50,675 nt of DNA from Aphodoplasma sp045626925 (GTDB lineage: Bacteria; Bacillota; Clostridia; UBA1381; UMGS1253): NCBI GenBank assembly GCA_045626925.1, contig JAZUQZ010000012.1, positions 1 to 50,675 on the forward strand, written 5' to 3'. A program made the position numbers and the translations under genes. The notes beneath the pieces are model-generated. The model was not told where the DNA came from. It saw nothing but the letters and a program-made list of their open reading frames with translations, and made no database searches. Each line of letters opens with the position of its first letter. Position 1 is the stretch's first letter. Shown in pieces: positions 14,254 to 22,822 of this stretch.

Positions 14254-15828
14254 ATGCAGGAGATTAAATTAAGAACATATCAAATAGAAGCAGTAGAAGC
14301 TATCAAAAAAGCTTTGAAACGGCATCAAAAACATATAGTTGTTGAAATGGCAACGGGGTCTGGTAAAGGAATAGTTTTAGCAAAAACATTAGAATATTTA
14401 AATTGTACAAGTCAAAAAAATATTCTTGTTGTTACAGATAGAATGACACTGAAGGATTATATAGAACAAGAGTTCATTAATAAAACCTTTAAAGAATTTG
14501 ATAAAAATAGCATTTTAGTAACAACTGAACAGAGAGTTCTTCGAAATTCTAATGAAAGCTTTAACGAATATCAGGTTGTAATTTTTTATGATACCAATGT
14601 GTCTGAAAAAGTTTATGAAATACTTGCTTGCAAGGAAAAGATGGTTATTGTCTTTCGCAAAGACTATAGAGAAAGAATACACAGACTTTTTACACCTGAA
14701 GAAGTTGTCTTTTCCTATAGTTATAAAGATGCTGTGGAAGATGGAGTTCTTACTCCTGCAATGGATACTCGAGTATTTGGGATTGCAGCCGAGGTTTTTA
14801 CTAAGCAGTTGCTAGAGCAATTTGGATATGTTCAGGCCGAATTACATCTTGATAATCAAAATAATATTTGGGATTTGGTTGTATGCAAATCCACTCAAAG
14901 AATTTGGGTTGAATGTAAAACTTATAAAAGTCAGGTTGTTTCTCCCTCTGCAGCTAATTCATTGCTAAATGAAATTGTAATGCGAAAAATGAAGCAAAAT
15001 ATTCCACAACAAGATATAGTTTTGTTGGTGGTTCTAAGCAAGATACCAACCTTCCAAAAAGATGAAATTTATAGGAGATATAGAATTATTGTTTGGGATA
15101 TTGAAAATCTGGTTTTTTATAGCAAAAACAATCAGACGTTATTAAAACAATTAGCCCAAATTACATATTTCCCAATTGATTATATTGAAGGACAGCCTTC
15201 TTTGGAAGCGGACGCTGCCCAATTGCTTGTTGTTCCTAAAGAAGATAAACATATACAAGAAGCAGAAAAGGAAGCTGATGAGACCAGCGAGCTTATTCAG
15301 AAATTAATTGATTGCAAACCGGGGAAAAAACATGCGAGCGAATATGAAAAAATTTGTGAACAAATATTGCGAACACTTTTTGAAGCTAATTATTTTAACA
15401 AATTGAGGAATCAATACAAAACTAAAGATGAACATTTCAGAATGGATTTGATTGGTGCTTTGAAAATAAATCAAGATAACGAGAAAAGCATGCACCCCTT
15501 ATGGCAAATGCTAGTAGAACATTATAACTCTCACTTTGTTGTTTTTGAATTTAAAAATTATTCTAAGGAAATTGACCAAAATTTAATTTACATTACAGAA
15601 AAATATTTATTTGACGCTGCATTAAGAAATGTTGCAATCATTATATCGCGTAAAGGCTTTTCTAAAACAGCCAAATTTGCATCCGAAGGCTGCTTAAAAG
15701 AGCATGGCAAGTTGATTTTTAATATTACGGATAATGACTTGATTGAGATGTTGAAATTAAAAAGCGATAGAGCTGCAGATTACCTTTTAGACAAACTAGA
15801 AGAGTTTTTAATGGGTATAAGCAAGTAA
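14254..15828 (+). CDS. Degenerate helicase half fused to two PD-(D/E)XK-type nuclease motifs
   Basis: A 524-residue protein; the start is the ATG at 14254 with GGGGTG five bases before it, while the frame extends 14 codons upstream without a ribosome site. Residues 1-170 resemble the first RecA-like domain of type I/III restriction ATPases: LRTYQIEAVEAI, Walker A ATGSGKG (Lys38), VVTDRMTLKDY and SYSYKDAVEDGVLTP. The DEAH-like motif II is replaced by YDTN near residue 113, and no second RecA domain is visible. Residues about 175-290 hold D207 with E220-C-K222, and residues about 375-500 hold D398 with E432-F-K434; both are patterns of Mrr-like nucleases. It lies in the island between the integrase and the zeta-like operon. 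Restriction or anti-phage function is inference. Confidence 0.65.
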   Translation: MQEIKLRTYQIEAVEAIKKALKRHQKHIVVEMATGSGKGIVLAKTLEYLNCTSQKNILVVTDRMTLKDYIEQEFINKTFKEFDKNSILVTTEQRVLRNSNESFNEYQVVIFYDTNVSEKVYEILACKEKMVIVFRKDYRERIHRLFTPEEVVFSYSYKDAVEDGVLTPAMDTRVFGIAAEVFTKQLLEQFGYVQAELHLDNQNNIWDLVVCKSTQRIWVECKTYKSQVVSPSAANSLLNEIVMRKMKQNIPQQDIVLLVVLSKIPTFQKDEIYRRYRIIVWDIENLVFYSKNNQTLLKQLAQITYFPIDYIEGQPSLEADAAQLLVVPKEDKHIQEAEKEADETSELIQKLIDCKPGKKHASEYEKICEQILRTLFEANYFNKLRNQYKTKDEHFRMDLIGALKINQDNEKSMHPLWQMLVEHYNSHFVVFEFKNYSKEIDQNLIYITEKYLFDAALRNVAIIISRKGFSKTAKFASEGCLKEHGKLIFNITDNDLIEMLKLKSDRAADYLLDKLEEFLMGISK

Positions 15829-16244
15829 TATTGAGTTATTAAACATAAACCTTAATTTTTGTTATGAATTTTTGAATTAATAGGTCTCTGTTTTATTTTT
15901 GGTAGTAAAAATAAAGACTCAGCATTTGAATAAAAAATCATATTGCTATAGAAAAACTGATTTATGTTGAGAATTTAAATTATTTTTATAAAAAGGTTCT
16001 AAAATCTTTGCTATTTAATTGAAACTTTTTTGAATTAAATAATAGTAATAATCAGTTTCCAATTTATGTGGATTATAATAGCAAATATAAATATTTTAAT
16101 CAGATGGTCAGGGTAGTAATCTAATCCATATTACTATGTATGGAAATGTAGATAAAATCAAATATGCAGGAAGCAGGAAGGTGGTATTTAAGTTATAGAA
16201 GATATTGCAAATTGCACAATAATGCATACTCACTTTTTTGCGTA
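15829..16244. other. AT-rich gap with no gene
   Basis: Very AT-rich. No frame with a ribosome binding site was found. The only notable short frame begins VDYNSKYKYF near 16070 and stops after about 20 codons. It may carry regulatory signals or decayed sequence of the island. Confidence 0.5.
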
Positions 16245-16273
16245 TTGAAAAAAATGTCTAATTGTGTTATAAT
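16245..16273 (+). promoter_or_regulatory. Sigma-A promoter of the zeta-like operon
   Basis: TTGAAA (16245-16250) and TATAAT (16268-16273), spacer 17. The following TAAAACACAACG leads to the start codon after about 35 bases, giving a short leader. Confidence 0.85.
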
Positions 16274-16308
16274 GTTAAAACACAACGAAGATGTTGGAGA
16301 TGAACTAT

Positions 16309-17214
16309 ATGTTGGATTATTGCAGAGAATTGAGAACTAATATTCAGGTGGAAAGATTCATTGATAAAATTCTTTTGATTTCAGATCCAAATGAAAAAAG
16401 AATTGCCATAAAGAGAATAACAGAAGCAGAAAGAAATATAAAAGACTATAAGTATTATCCTACTCTTACATGTAAAGATAACAGAGATTTTGATTACAGA
16501 GATGATAATTCAAGAAATGAACTTAGAAATAAAATTGTTAATGAATTATTCGGACTGTCAAGATTGGAATGTGATGACGATATTACTTTGGGAGTTGGGG
16601 GTGCAAAAGCAAGAACTCAAATAAAATGTGAGAACATAGCTTTTTGTATAATAGGACTTCCAGCATCTGGTAAATCAGGCATAGCATCAAAAATTGCTGA
16701 CAAATTTGGAGCATTTATCTTGGATTCTGATTATGCAAAAAGAAAATTACCTGAATATACTGATCAAATAGGATCGACTGCGCTAGTGCATGATGAATCA
16801 CATGAATTAGTTTTTGGGAATAATGGTTTGATGGATAGGTGTTTAAATATAAATGCAAATATAATAATTCCTAAAATTGGCTATAATATAAATTCAGTTA
16901 AGAAACTTTGTTCTGGATTAGCAAAAGCTAAATATAAAGTCTTTCTTATTTCTGTAGACCTTGATCGTCAAAAAGCTACCCAGCGTGCATATAATAGATT
17001 TATAGAGACAAAACGTTATATTCCACTATCATTAGTTTTTGATGCATATAGCAATGAACCAACATTAAATTATTTTAGACTAATACAAACTGAATGTGAG
17101 TTGTTTGAAGGATATGCTCAAATTTCTACAGATGTTCCTAAAAATAAAGCGGTAAAATTAGTTGAAATTGTAAATATAAAAGGTCTTAAAGAAATTGATT
17201 GGAGTGTGAATTAG
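16309..17214 (+). CDS. Zeta-toxin-like P-loop kinase
   Basis: A 301-residue protein. The start chosen is the ATG at 16309 (GGAG nine bases upstream); ATGs at 16291 and 16300 are in the same frame. Residues 1-105 are an extra charged region I do not recognise. From 110 on the zeta-toxin kinase pattern appears: Walker A GLPASGKSG (116-124), ILDSDYAKRK (D139/D141), TALVHDESHELV, NIIIPKIGYN, and then SVDLDRQKATQRAYNRF with the arginine-rich stretch. Zeta toxins phosphorylate UDP-N-acetylglucosamine and block cell-wall synthesis. The stop is followed after two bases by a small basic protein gene. The usual epsilon antitoxin is not recognisable upstream. It could also act as a kinase in phage defence. 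Confidence 0.7.
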   Translation: MLDYCRELRTNIQVERFIDKILLISDPNEKRIAIKRITEAERNIKDYKYYPTLTCKDNRDFDYRDDNSRNELRNKIVNELFGLSRLECDDDITLGVGGAKARTQIKCENIAFCIIGLPASGKSGIASKIADKFGAFILDSDYAKRKLPEYTDQIGSTALVHDESHELVFGNNGLMDRCLNINANIIIPKIGYNINSVKKLCSGLAKAKYKVFLISVDLDRQKATQRAYNRFIETKRYIPLSLVFDAYSNEPTLNYFRLIQTECELFEGYAQISTDVPKNKAVKLVEIVNIKGLKEIDWSVN

Positions 17215-17216
17215 TA

Positions 17217-17471
17217 ATGCCCGTTTCAAAGAAAAAAAATTATCGGGGTAGACATAGTATTGCAAAAACAAGTGGGAGAAGAATTGAAATATCACGAAAT
17301 GCAGGTGTAAGAACCTATAAAGTAAGTGGTGCTAACAGAGATAATATAGTTGAGGTAGTTGGAAGTATCCCTAAAGGACTATCACTTAAAAAAATAACTT
17401 ATAAAAAATTGTATGAACAAGAGAAAAAAGATATTGCTCGTACGATATCAGTTCTAGAAAAATATTATTAA
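17217..17471 (+). CDS. Small basic protein, possible antitoxin partner
   Basis: An 84-residue, lysine- and arginine-rich protein (KKKNYRGRHSIAKTSGRR near the start, then ISRNAGVRTYKVSG, VEVVGSIPKGLS and a charged C-terminal helix). The start ATG at 17217 lies two bases after the kinase stop; TTGGAGTG ten bases upstream serves as ribosome site. The tight spacing makes co-translation with the kinase likely. I see no match to the epsilon antitoxin family. It could neutralise the kinase, bind DNA or RNA, or be a separate accessory protein; the role is inferred from position only. Confidence 0.55.
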   Translation: MPVSKKKNYRGRHSIAKTSGRRIEISRNAGVRTYKVSGANRDNIVEVVGSIPKGLSLKKITYKKLYEQEKKDIARTISVLEKYY

Positions 17472-17549
17472 ATAAAAAATTATGTTTGCATATTTATATA
17501 AACATTTAGAAAGTATGGACTTTGATTCATTAGATGGAGTGGTCTTGTT

Positions 17550-18224
17550 ATGAAAAGTTATAGAGAAAACGAACTGAAACATTATGTTATTGCTGTTATT
17601 TTGATGTATTTTGTTGTTGTAAACGGAATAACTACTTTTATAAAAATTGATGATACAAATACTATCAAATTTATTGCAGAAATATTTGAAATTGCGATAA
17701 TTTCCTCATCAATATATGCCTTTGTTTTCGTGTTGGATTCAATATATAGTGGAGAACTAAAGCGTAAACTGGTGTTCATCTGGATGAGAGAACCAGGCAT
17801 GGTTATTTTTGAAAAAATAAAAAAGTCTACTAATGATATGAGATTTGCAAAAACGGATGTTGATGTATATTACAAAAATATTTACGATAATATGCCAGAG
17901 GATAAAAAAGGGAAAAAGATATATCAAAATCAACAGTGGTATAGTATATATCATAACTATAAAGAGGTGGAAATGGTTGTTACATCTGCTAAAGATTATA
18001 GGTTGTGTAGAGATATCTATATAGCTACTATTAATATTATAATGGTATATTTATTTCTGTGTTTTACATCAGATATTGTCATGTTTAATTGTAAATATAT
18101 TACATTTTTATTTTTCTTGTTGTTCTGTACCAATATTGCAACAAGAAATAAAGGCAAGAAATGGGTTTATAACGTAGTTGCTTATGATCTTACAAACAAG
18201 AAGAATAATAAACAAACATCATGA
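17550..18224 (+). CDS. Four-helix membrane protein of unknown function
   Basis: A 224-residue protein with two membrane helices near the N-terminus (about 12-32 and 40-62), a charged cytosolic region of about 90 residues (FIWMREPGMVIFEKIKKSTND, and YYKNIYDNMPEDKKGKK), and two more helices (about 157-176 and 180-198). GGAGTGG lies seven bases before the ATG. A 12-codon frame (ATG at 17515) ends in the ATGA overlap with this start and could couple translation. No family is recognised. The topology, with a soluble domain between helix pairs, resembles membrane effectors of some abortive-infection systems, but this is only a resemblance. It closes the zeta-like operon. Confidence 0.6.
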   Translation: MKSYRENELKHYVIAVILMYFVVVNGITTFIKIDDTNTIKFIAEIFEIAIISSSIYAFVFVLDSIYSGELKRKLVFIWMREPGMVIFEKIKKSTNDMRFAKTDVDVYYKNIYDNMPEDKKGKKIYQNQQWYSIYHNYKEVEMVVTSAKDYRLCRDIYIATINIIMVYLFLCFTSDIVMFNCKYITFLFFLLFCTNIATRNKGKKWVYNVVAYDLTNKKNNKQTS

Positions 18225-18410
18225 TTTTTGTACTCTTATCTGTTCGCTTTTCTCTCTTTGTTCTTATCTAATGCTGTCGTTTCCAGAGAATAGATAAAAG
18301 AAAAGGTGGTTTTGCTTACGCAAAACGAAAATTAAACATATCTCTATGGTTCTGCTTTTTCACCAAAACAGAACGATTTAGATGACATTCTAGAGCGTTC
18401 TGTTTTTCTT
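18225..18410 (+). other. Island right edge: hairpin and terminator
   Basis: No gene. A perfect hairpin GTTTTGC-TTAC-GCAAAAC lies at 18309-18326, and the twin terminator starts at 18365. TTCTGCTTTTTCACC just before it is a weak relative of the CTCTTCCATA tail of the CATCTAAA motif. Confidence 0.5.
18365..18409 (+). terminator. Terminator, twin of the one at 2293
   Basis: AAAACAGAACG pairs with CGTTCTGTTTT with an inner TAGAT/ATCTA-type helix. One base differs over about 42 from the terminator at 2293-2335. It ends the zeta-like operon. Confidence 0.85.
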
Positions 18411-18439
18411 TTGACAATTTATTCATATTATGATATAAT
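18411..18439 (+). promoter_or_regulatory. Perfect consensus promoter for ppa
   Basis: TTGACA (18411-18416) and TATAAT (18434-18439), spacer 17. The leader before the ppa start is about 145 bases and shows no recognised element. Confidence 0.85.
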
Positions 18440-18586
18440 ATATAAAAAGTAAATAATAATAAATTTTAATTTGTTTAATAATATATGGTGTAAAATTTAA
18501 AATCGAGAATAAAAAAGCAGAGCTTATTTTTGACTAATATTTTATTGAACTGATTTTTGCAATACTATATAGAAAGAAGGTTTTTT

Positions 18587-19132
18587 ATGTCAAATATATG
18601 GCATGATATTTCTGAAACGAGAATAACGCCCAATGATTTTGTGTGTGTTGTGGAAATTTCAAAAGGAAGCAAAAAAAAGTATGAGCTCGACAAGGAAACT
18701 GGTTTGATAATTTTAGATAGGATTTTATATACATCTACGCACTATCCTGCGAATTATGGCTTTATACCAAGAACGCTCGGCGATGATGGTGACCCGCTTG
18801 ATGTGTTGCTTCTTTGCAGTGAGTCACTCGAACCGTTATCAATGGCAAGGGCATTTCCTATTGGCGTAATTTCTATGATAGACAATGGACGAAATGATGA
18901 AAAAATTATTGCTATACCGTATGAAGACCCGACATATAACGGGTATAGTGATGTTAGCGAGCTTCCACCGCATATTTTTGAAGAAATGCGTCATTTCTTT
19001 AGCGTATATAAAAACCTTGAGCATAAGGATACTGCTGTAAACGAGGTTAATTCACGGGAAGAGGCTATGAGGGTTATTGAAAATGCAATAGAGAATTATA
19101 ATGACATCTTTAAAAACAATAAAAAAGAATAA
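18587..19132 (+). CDS. ppa: Inorganic pyrophosphatase (family I)
   Basis: A 181-residue soluble family I pyrophosphatase, which hydrolyses pyrophosphate to two phosphates and pulls biosynthetic reactions forward. The signature DDGDPLDVLL (metal-binding aspartates) lies near residue 65, preceded by HYPANYGFIPRT. The start is the ATG at 18587 with AGAAGG six bases upstream, and the first ten codons of a longer frame are discarded. The gene marks the return to core genome after the island. A strong consensus promoter and a terminator make it monocistronic. Confidence 0.95.
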   Translation: MSNIWHDISETRITPNDFVCVVEISKGSKKKYELDKETGLIILDRILYTSTHYPANYGFIPRTLGDDGDPLDVLLLCSESLEPLSMARAFPIGVISMIDNGRNDEKIIAIPYEDPTYNGYSDVSELPPHIFEEMRHFFSVYKNLEHKDTAVNEVNSREEAMRVIENAIENYNDIFKNNKKE

Positions 19133-19141
19133 AACATTTAC

Positions 19142-19180
19142 AAAATAAAAAGACACTATGCCATGGTGTCCTTTTATTTT
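19142..19180. terminator. Terminator after ppa
   Basis: AAAATAAAA-GACAC, loop of eight, GTGTC-TTTTATTTT. Confidence 0.85.
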
Positions 19181-19214
19181 GCCTAAATAAATGTACTAAT
19201 ATGGAATAAAAGTC

Positions 19215-19243
19215 TTGAATTATGGCAAAAAAAAGCATATAAT
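19215..19243 (+). promoter_or_regulatory. Promoter of the nudF-zapA unit
   Basis: TTGAAT (19215-19220) and TATAAT (19238-19243), spacer 17. Confidence 0.75.
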
Positions 19244-19329
19244 AATAATGTATAAGTAAAAATGGGTTTTTATTGCAAAAAATTAGAAAAGTTATAAATA
19301 TAAACAGAAAAACGCTCAAAGGAGAAGCT

Positions 19330-19875
19330 ATGTTATATAAAGAAAAGCTTGTAAAATCAGAAAAAATATTTGAAGGCAAGGTTGTAAGATTAAAGGTCGA
19401 TACGGTCGAAGTTGTTCAAAACGGAAACCATGCCACACGCGAAATAATTGAGCATCCGGGAGGTGTTGCCGTTGTTGCAATTACAGATTCGGGCAAGGTG
19501 TGTCTCGTAAAACAGTACAGACGACCGTTTGACGATATGTTGTTAGAAATTCCTGCAGGAAAGCTTGAATGGGGAGAAGACCATAGAGAGTGTGGCATTC
19601 GAGAGCTTAGAGAGGAAACAGGTTACAGCGCAAGTGAGTTTGTATATCTTGGTGAGCATTATTTAACGCCCGGTTTTTGCAACGAGAAAATTTTTATATA
19701 TCTTGCAACGGGACTTGTCCAAGGGGAAAAGGACCTTGATGAAAATGAATTTACAGAGCTATATGAATATAGTTTTGATGAACTGATAGATATGATTATG
19801 AAAAATGAGATTAAAGACGGAAAAACCGTAATCGGCATTTTAAAGGCATATCGTTATCTTAATAAAAACGAATGA
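19330..19875 (+). CDS. nudF: NUDIX hydrolase, ADP-ribose pyrophosphatase type
   Basis: A 181-residue NUDIX protein. The start is the ATG at 19330 with AAAGGAG five bases upstream; a longer frame from 19273 lacks a ribosome site. The NUDIX box runs from GKLEWGEDHRECG to IRELREETGY at about residues 78-100, and the N-terminal half has the strand pattern of ADP-ribose pyrophosphatases (VVRLKVDTVEV, REIIEHPGGVAVV, QYRRPF). Such enzymes split ADP-ribose into AMP and ribose 5-phosphate and clear it from the cytosol. zapA follows after 47 bases. Confidence 0.88.
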   Translation: MLYKEKLVKSEKIFEGKVVRLKVDTVEVVQNGNHATREIIEHPGGVAVVAITDSGKVCLVKQYRRPFDDMLLEIPAGKLEWGEDHRECGIRELREETGYSASEFVYLGEHYLTPGFCNEKIFIYLATGLVQGEKDLDENEFTELYEYSFDELIDMIMKNEIKDGKTVIGILKAYRYLNKNE

Positions 19876-19922
19876 TGCGCTTGCAGGTGTGAGCAAGAAA
19901 CAAACATATAGGAGGGGTTTGT

Positions 19923-20288
19923 ATGAGCCAAAAAAACAAGGTTGAGGTAAAAATCAAGGGGAGATTTTACACAATTACTGCCGGTGAACCGGAGGAGTAT
20001 ATTTATAAAATATGCTCTTATGTTGACAAAAAGATGGGTGAAATAACTCAGATTAACCCACGACTAAGCACAGATATGGCGGCTGTTTTGACTGCTATAA
20101 ACATTTCGGACGAGTTTAATAAAGCAAAAGCATCCGAGGAAAATTTGAGAAAACAAATTTTGTCGTATGATGATGAAGCGGACAGATATGAAAAACGCAT
20201 AAAGGAGCTTGAGTTTGAGCTTGAAGAAGCAAAAGAACAGCTTAAACAAAAAAATGAAGAGCTTGCAAACTTTCTAAAGCAGTTCTAA
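19923..20288 (+). CDS. zapA: Cell division protein ZapA
   Basis: A 121-residue ZapA: the N-terminal globular part has VEVKIKGRFYTITAGEPEEY and the STDMAAVLTAINISDEF helix, and the C-terminal 60 residues form a long coiled coil rich in E, K and L. ZapA binds FtsZ and bundles protofilaments at the division ring. AGGAGGGG lies five bases before the ATG. It sits between nudF and the U32 peptidase gene, a common clostridial order. Confidence 0.93.
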   Translation: MSQKNKVEVKIKGRFYTITAGEPEEYIYKICSYVDKKMGEITQINPRLSTDMAAVLTAINISDEFNKAKASEENLRKQILSYDDEADRYEKRIKELEFELEEAKEQLKQKNEELANFLKQF

Positions 20289-20327
20289 TACGCATCGTTA
20301 TAGATTGTTTTAATCTGAGGGATAGAT

Positions 20328-22430
20328 ATGTCACTTAACAATAATAAAATAGAACTTTTAGCTCCTGCAGGAACAAAAGAGGCATTTGTTGCAGCAGTTC
20401 AGAATGGCGCCGACGCGGTATATCTTGGTGCAAAATCATTTTCTGCACGCGCGGGCGCGACAAATTTTGATAATGATGCACTCGTCGAGGCGGTAAAATA
20501 TGCCCACATGCGCGGCGTGAAGGTATTTGTAACGCTTAACACACTCATAAAGCAATCCGAAATGGATGATGCTTTGAAAATGGCAGAGTTTCTTTATAAC
20601 ATAGGCGTTGATGCAATTATTATACAAGATTTGGGCCTTGCGTCGCTTATTATGCATGCTTTGCCGGATGTGCGTCTGCATGCGTCGACACAAATGACTA
20701 TTCACAGTGTATCTGGTGCAAAAAAACTTGAGGAGCTTGGGTTTAAACGCGTTGTACTTGCACGCGAACTTTCATATGAGCAGATAAAACAAATCAAAGA
20801 ACAGACAAGCCTTGAGCTTGAGATATTTGTGCATGGCGCGATATGCAATTCTTATTCGGGCCAATGTCTTTTCAGCTCGTATCTTGGTGGACGCAGTGGC
20901 AATCGTGGCAGATGTGCCCAGCCTTGCCGTTTGCCATATGAGCTAAAAAACGGCCAGACATCATTGAAAAAAGGATATTTGCTAAGTCCAAAGGATATGT
21001 GTCTTTTGTCGCATATGGACAAGATAAAAGAACTTGGTATTGATTCACTTAAAATTGAAGGGAGATTAAAACGCCCGGAATATGTTGCGACAGTGACAAG
21101 AATTTATAAAAAATACCTTTCAAGCCCGTTAAAGCCTGATGTAGAAGATGTAAAAATGCTTTTAAATGCATTTAACAGAAGTGGATTTACAGACGGATAT
21201 TTTACCGCCAATACGGGTGGCAAAATGATGAGCTTTGATTCGCCGTCAAACATATCGGAGGAAATTTTTGCGCCCGATATAAAGCAAAGCTTTGCAGAAA
21301 ATGCAAACTTCAGACGAGTTAAAGTGCGGGCTTATTGTGCTATAAAGTGCGGTCAAAAAAGCACAATGACCCTTTCAGATGATGATAAAAACACGATAAC
21401 TGCATATGGAGCGGCAAGCGAAATGGCAACAAATACGCCACTTTCGTATGAGAGAGCATATACCCAACTTTCAAAATTTGGCTCTGTGCCATTTGAGCTT
21501 GAGGAGCTTGTACTCGATATTGATGAAGGGATAACCCTGCCTATTAGCGAGGTAAATGCCTTGCGGCGTGCGGCGTGTGATATGCTCATAAAGAAAAGGG
21601 AAAATGTCCACAAAGAGATAGTCGGGGCGTGCTCGGTCGGCTTTATAATAGACAAAAACGAGGGCGAGCGTGAGCTTAATATACAAGTAAACACCATAGA
21701 GCAAGCAAAAGCAGCATTATCGGTTGAACCGGCTATATTATGTGCGCCGGAACATGTTATAAAAAAACTTGATAAGTGCAAAAATACAAAGCTTGTTACA
21801 AAGCTTGATGCGATTGTGAATGACGAGAAAACATATGAAAATATTATAACTGATGGCGTTTTATGTTCGTCGCTTGGCAGTGCGTATGCACTTGGTAACA
21901 AGCACACAGTATACGGCGATTATCGTATTAATGTATACAATGATTCAAGTGTAGCGTTTTACCTTGCAAACGGTTTTGAACGCGTATGCTTGTCGCCGGA
22001 GCTTTCAATAAAGGATATGGCGTCTATGAGCAAAAATGCCCTTAGTATATGTGATGTACTTGTGTATGGTCATATTCCGCTTATGACTATGAAAAACTGT
22101 GTCATAAAATCGTGCACAGGCAATTGTTCAAAAAACAAAGGCGGATACTTTTTAACAGACAGAAAAAACGAAGCGTTTCCCATTATATGCCAAAGCAAAT
22201 CGTGCACGAATCTTCTTTTGAATGCGAAACCGACATACATGGCAGACAAGCTTGGGGACTTGTTAAAGCTTGGCATAAAGCGTTTTTCGCTTATGTTTAC
22301 AATAGAAGATGGCGACAGTTGCAGGCGTATATGTGACGAATATGCGCGTGCCATAAAAGGCGAGCATGTTAAAAACAGTATGGAAGAAAATAAATTTACG
22401 CGCGCCCACTTTTATCGTGGCGTGCTATAG
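20328..22430 (+). CDS. Peptidase U32 family protein (DUF3656 type)
   Basis: A 700-residue U32 family protein. The N-terminal half has the family's TIM-barrel-like blocks: LLAPAGTKEAFVAAVQNGAD, YLGAKSFSARAGATNF, VTLNTLI and the signature VHGAICNSYSGQCLFSS with GGRSGNRGRCAQPCR (cysteines likely holding an iron-sulfur cluster). The C-terminal half includes the DUF3656 region and further cysteines near the end. Relatives such as RlhA hydroxylate 23S rRNA, while others were described as collagenases. RNA modification is the likelier role here. It begins 39 bases after zapA. Confidence 0.9.
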   Translation: MSLNNNKIELLAPAGTKEAFVAAVQNGADAVYLGAKSFSARAGATNFDNDALVEAVKYAHMRGVKVFVTLNTLIKQSEMDDALKMAEFLYNIGVDAIIIQDLGLASLIMHALPDVRLHASTQMTIHSVSGAKKLEELGFKRVVLARELSYEQIKQIKEQTSLELEIFVHGAICNSYSGQCLFSSYLGGRSGNRGRCAQPCRLPYELKNGQTSLKKGYLLSPKDMCLLSHMDKIKELGIDSLKIEGRLKRPEYVATVTRIYKKYLSSPLKPDVEDVKMLLNAFNRSGFTDGYFTANTGGKMMSFDSPSNISEEIFAPDIKQSFAENANFRRVKVRAYCAIKCGQKSTMTLSDDDKNTITAYGAASEMATNTPLSYERAYTQLSKFGSVPFELEELVLDIDEGITLPISEVNALRRAACDMLIKKRENVHKEIVGACSVGFIIDKNEGERELNIQVNTIEQAKAALSVEPAILCAPEHVIKKLDKCKNTKLVTKLDAIVNDEKTYENIITDGVLCSSLGSAYALGNKHTVYGDYRINVYNDSSVAFYLANGFERVCLSPELSIKDMASMSKNALSICDVLVYGHIPLMTMKNCVIKSCTGNCSKNKGGYFLTDRKNEAFPIICQSKSCTNLLLNAKPTYMADKLGDLLKLGIKRFSLMFTIEDGDSCRRICDEYARAIKGEHVKNSMEENKFTRAHFYRGVL

Positions 22431-22447
22431 CACGGGAGTGATGTCTT

Positions 22448-22822
22448 GTGACAAGGTGGGATAAAATAACAATAGTGTTAATTTTGTGCACAAGCATAAT
22501 CTCGCTTGTTTTTATAAATGCGTTTGCATATACAAACAAAGCCGATACGCTTATAATCGAGCTTGATGGAGAAGAGTATGCACGCTACAAGTTAAAGGAC
22601 ATAGCTACGAGTGAAATTGTTGAAATTAAAAGCGAGCATGGTTATAATAAAATACAAATTTCACGAGATGGTGTGGCGGTAATTGATGCGGATTGTGATG
22701 ACAAACTTGACATAAAAGCGGGAAAAATTACCCGCGCAAACGAGTATATAGTGTGCCTTCCGCACAGGCTTGTTATAAGACTTATAGGGGGGCATAATTA
22801 TGCAGACGCAGTTGCGTACTAA
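22448..22822 (+). CDS. NusG domain II-containing protein
   Basis: A 124-residue protein with one N-terminal membrane helix (residues about 7-27) and a NusG domain II-like beta domain (LDGEEYARYKLKD, EIVEIKSEHGYNKIQIS, DGVAVIDADCDDK). The start is GTG with GGAGTGATG upstream. It overlaps the next gene by 23 bases, which is the standard pair in Clostridia: a NusG-II protein followed by a Gx transporter. The role is unknown; it may help RnfG-like or prenyl-related transport. Confidence 0.88.
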   Translation: MTRWDKITIVLILCTSIISLVFINAFAYTNKADTLIIELDGEEYARYKLKDIATSEIVEIKSEHGYNKIQISRDGVAVIDADCDDKLDIKAGKITRANEYIVCLPHRLVIRLIGGHNYADAVAY

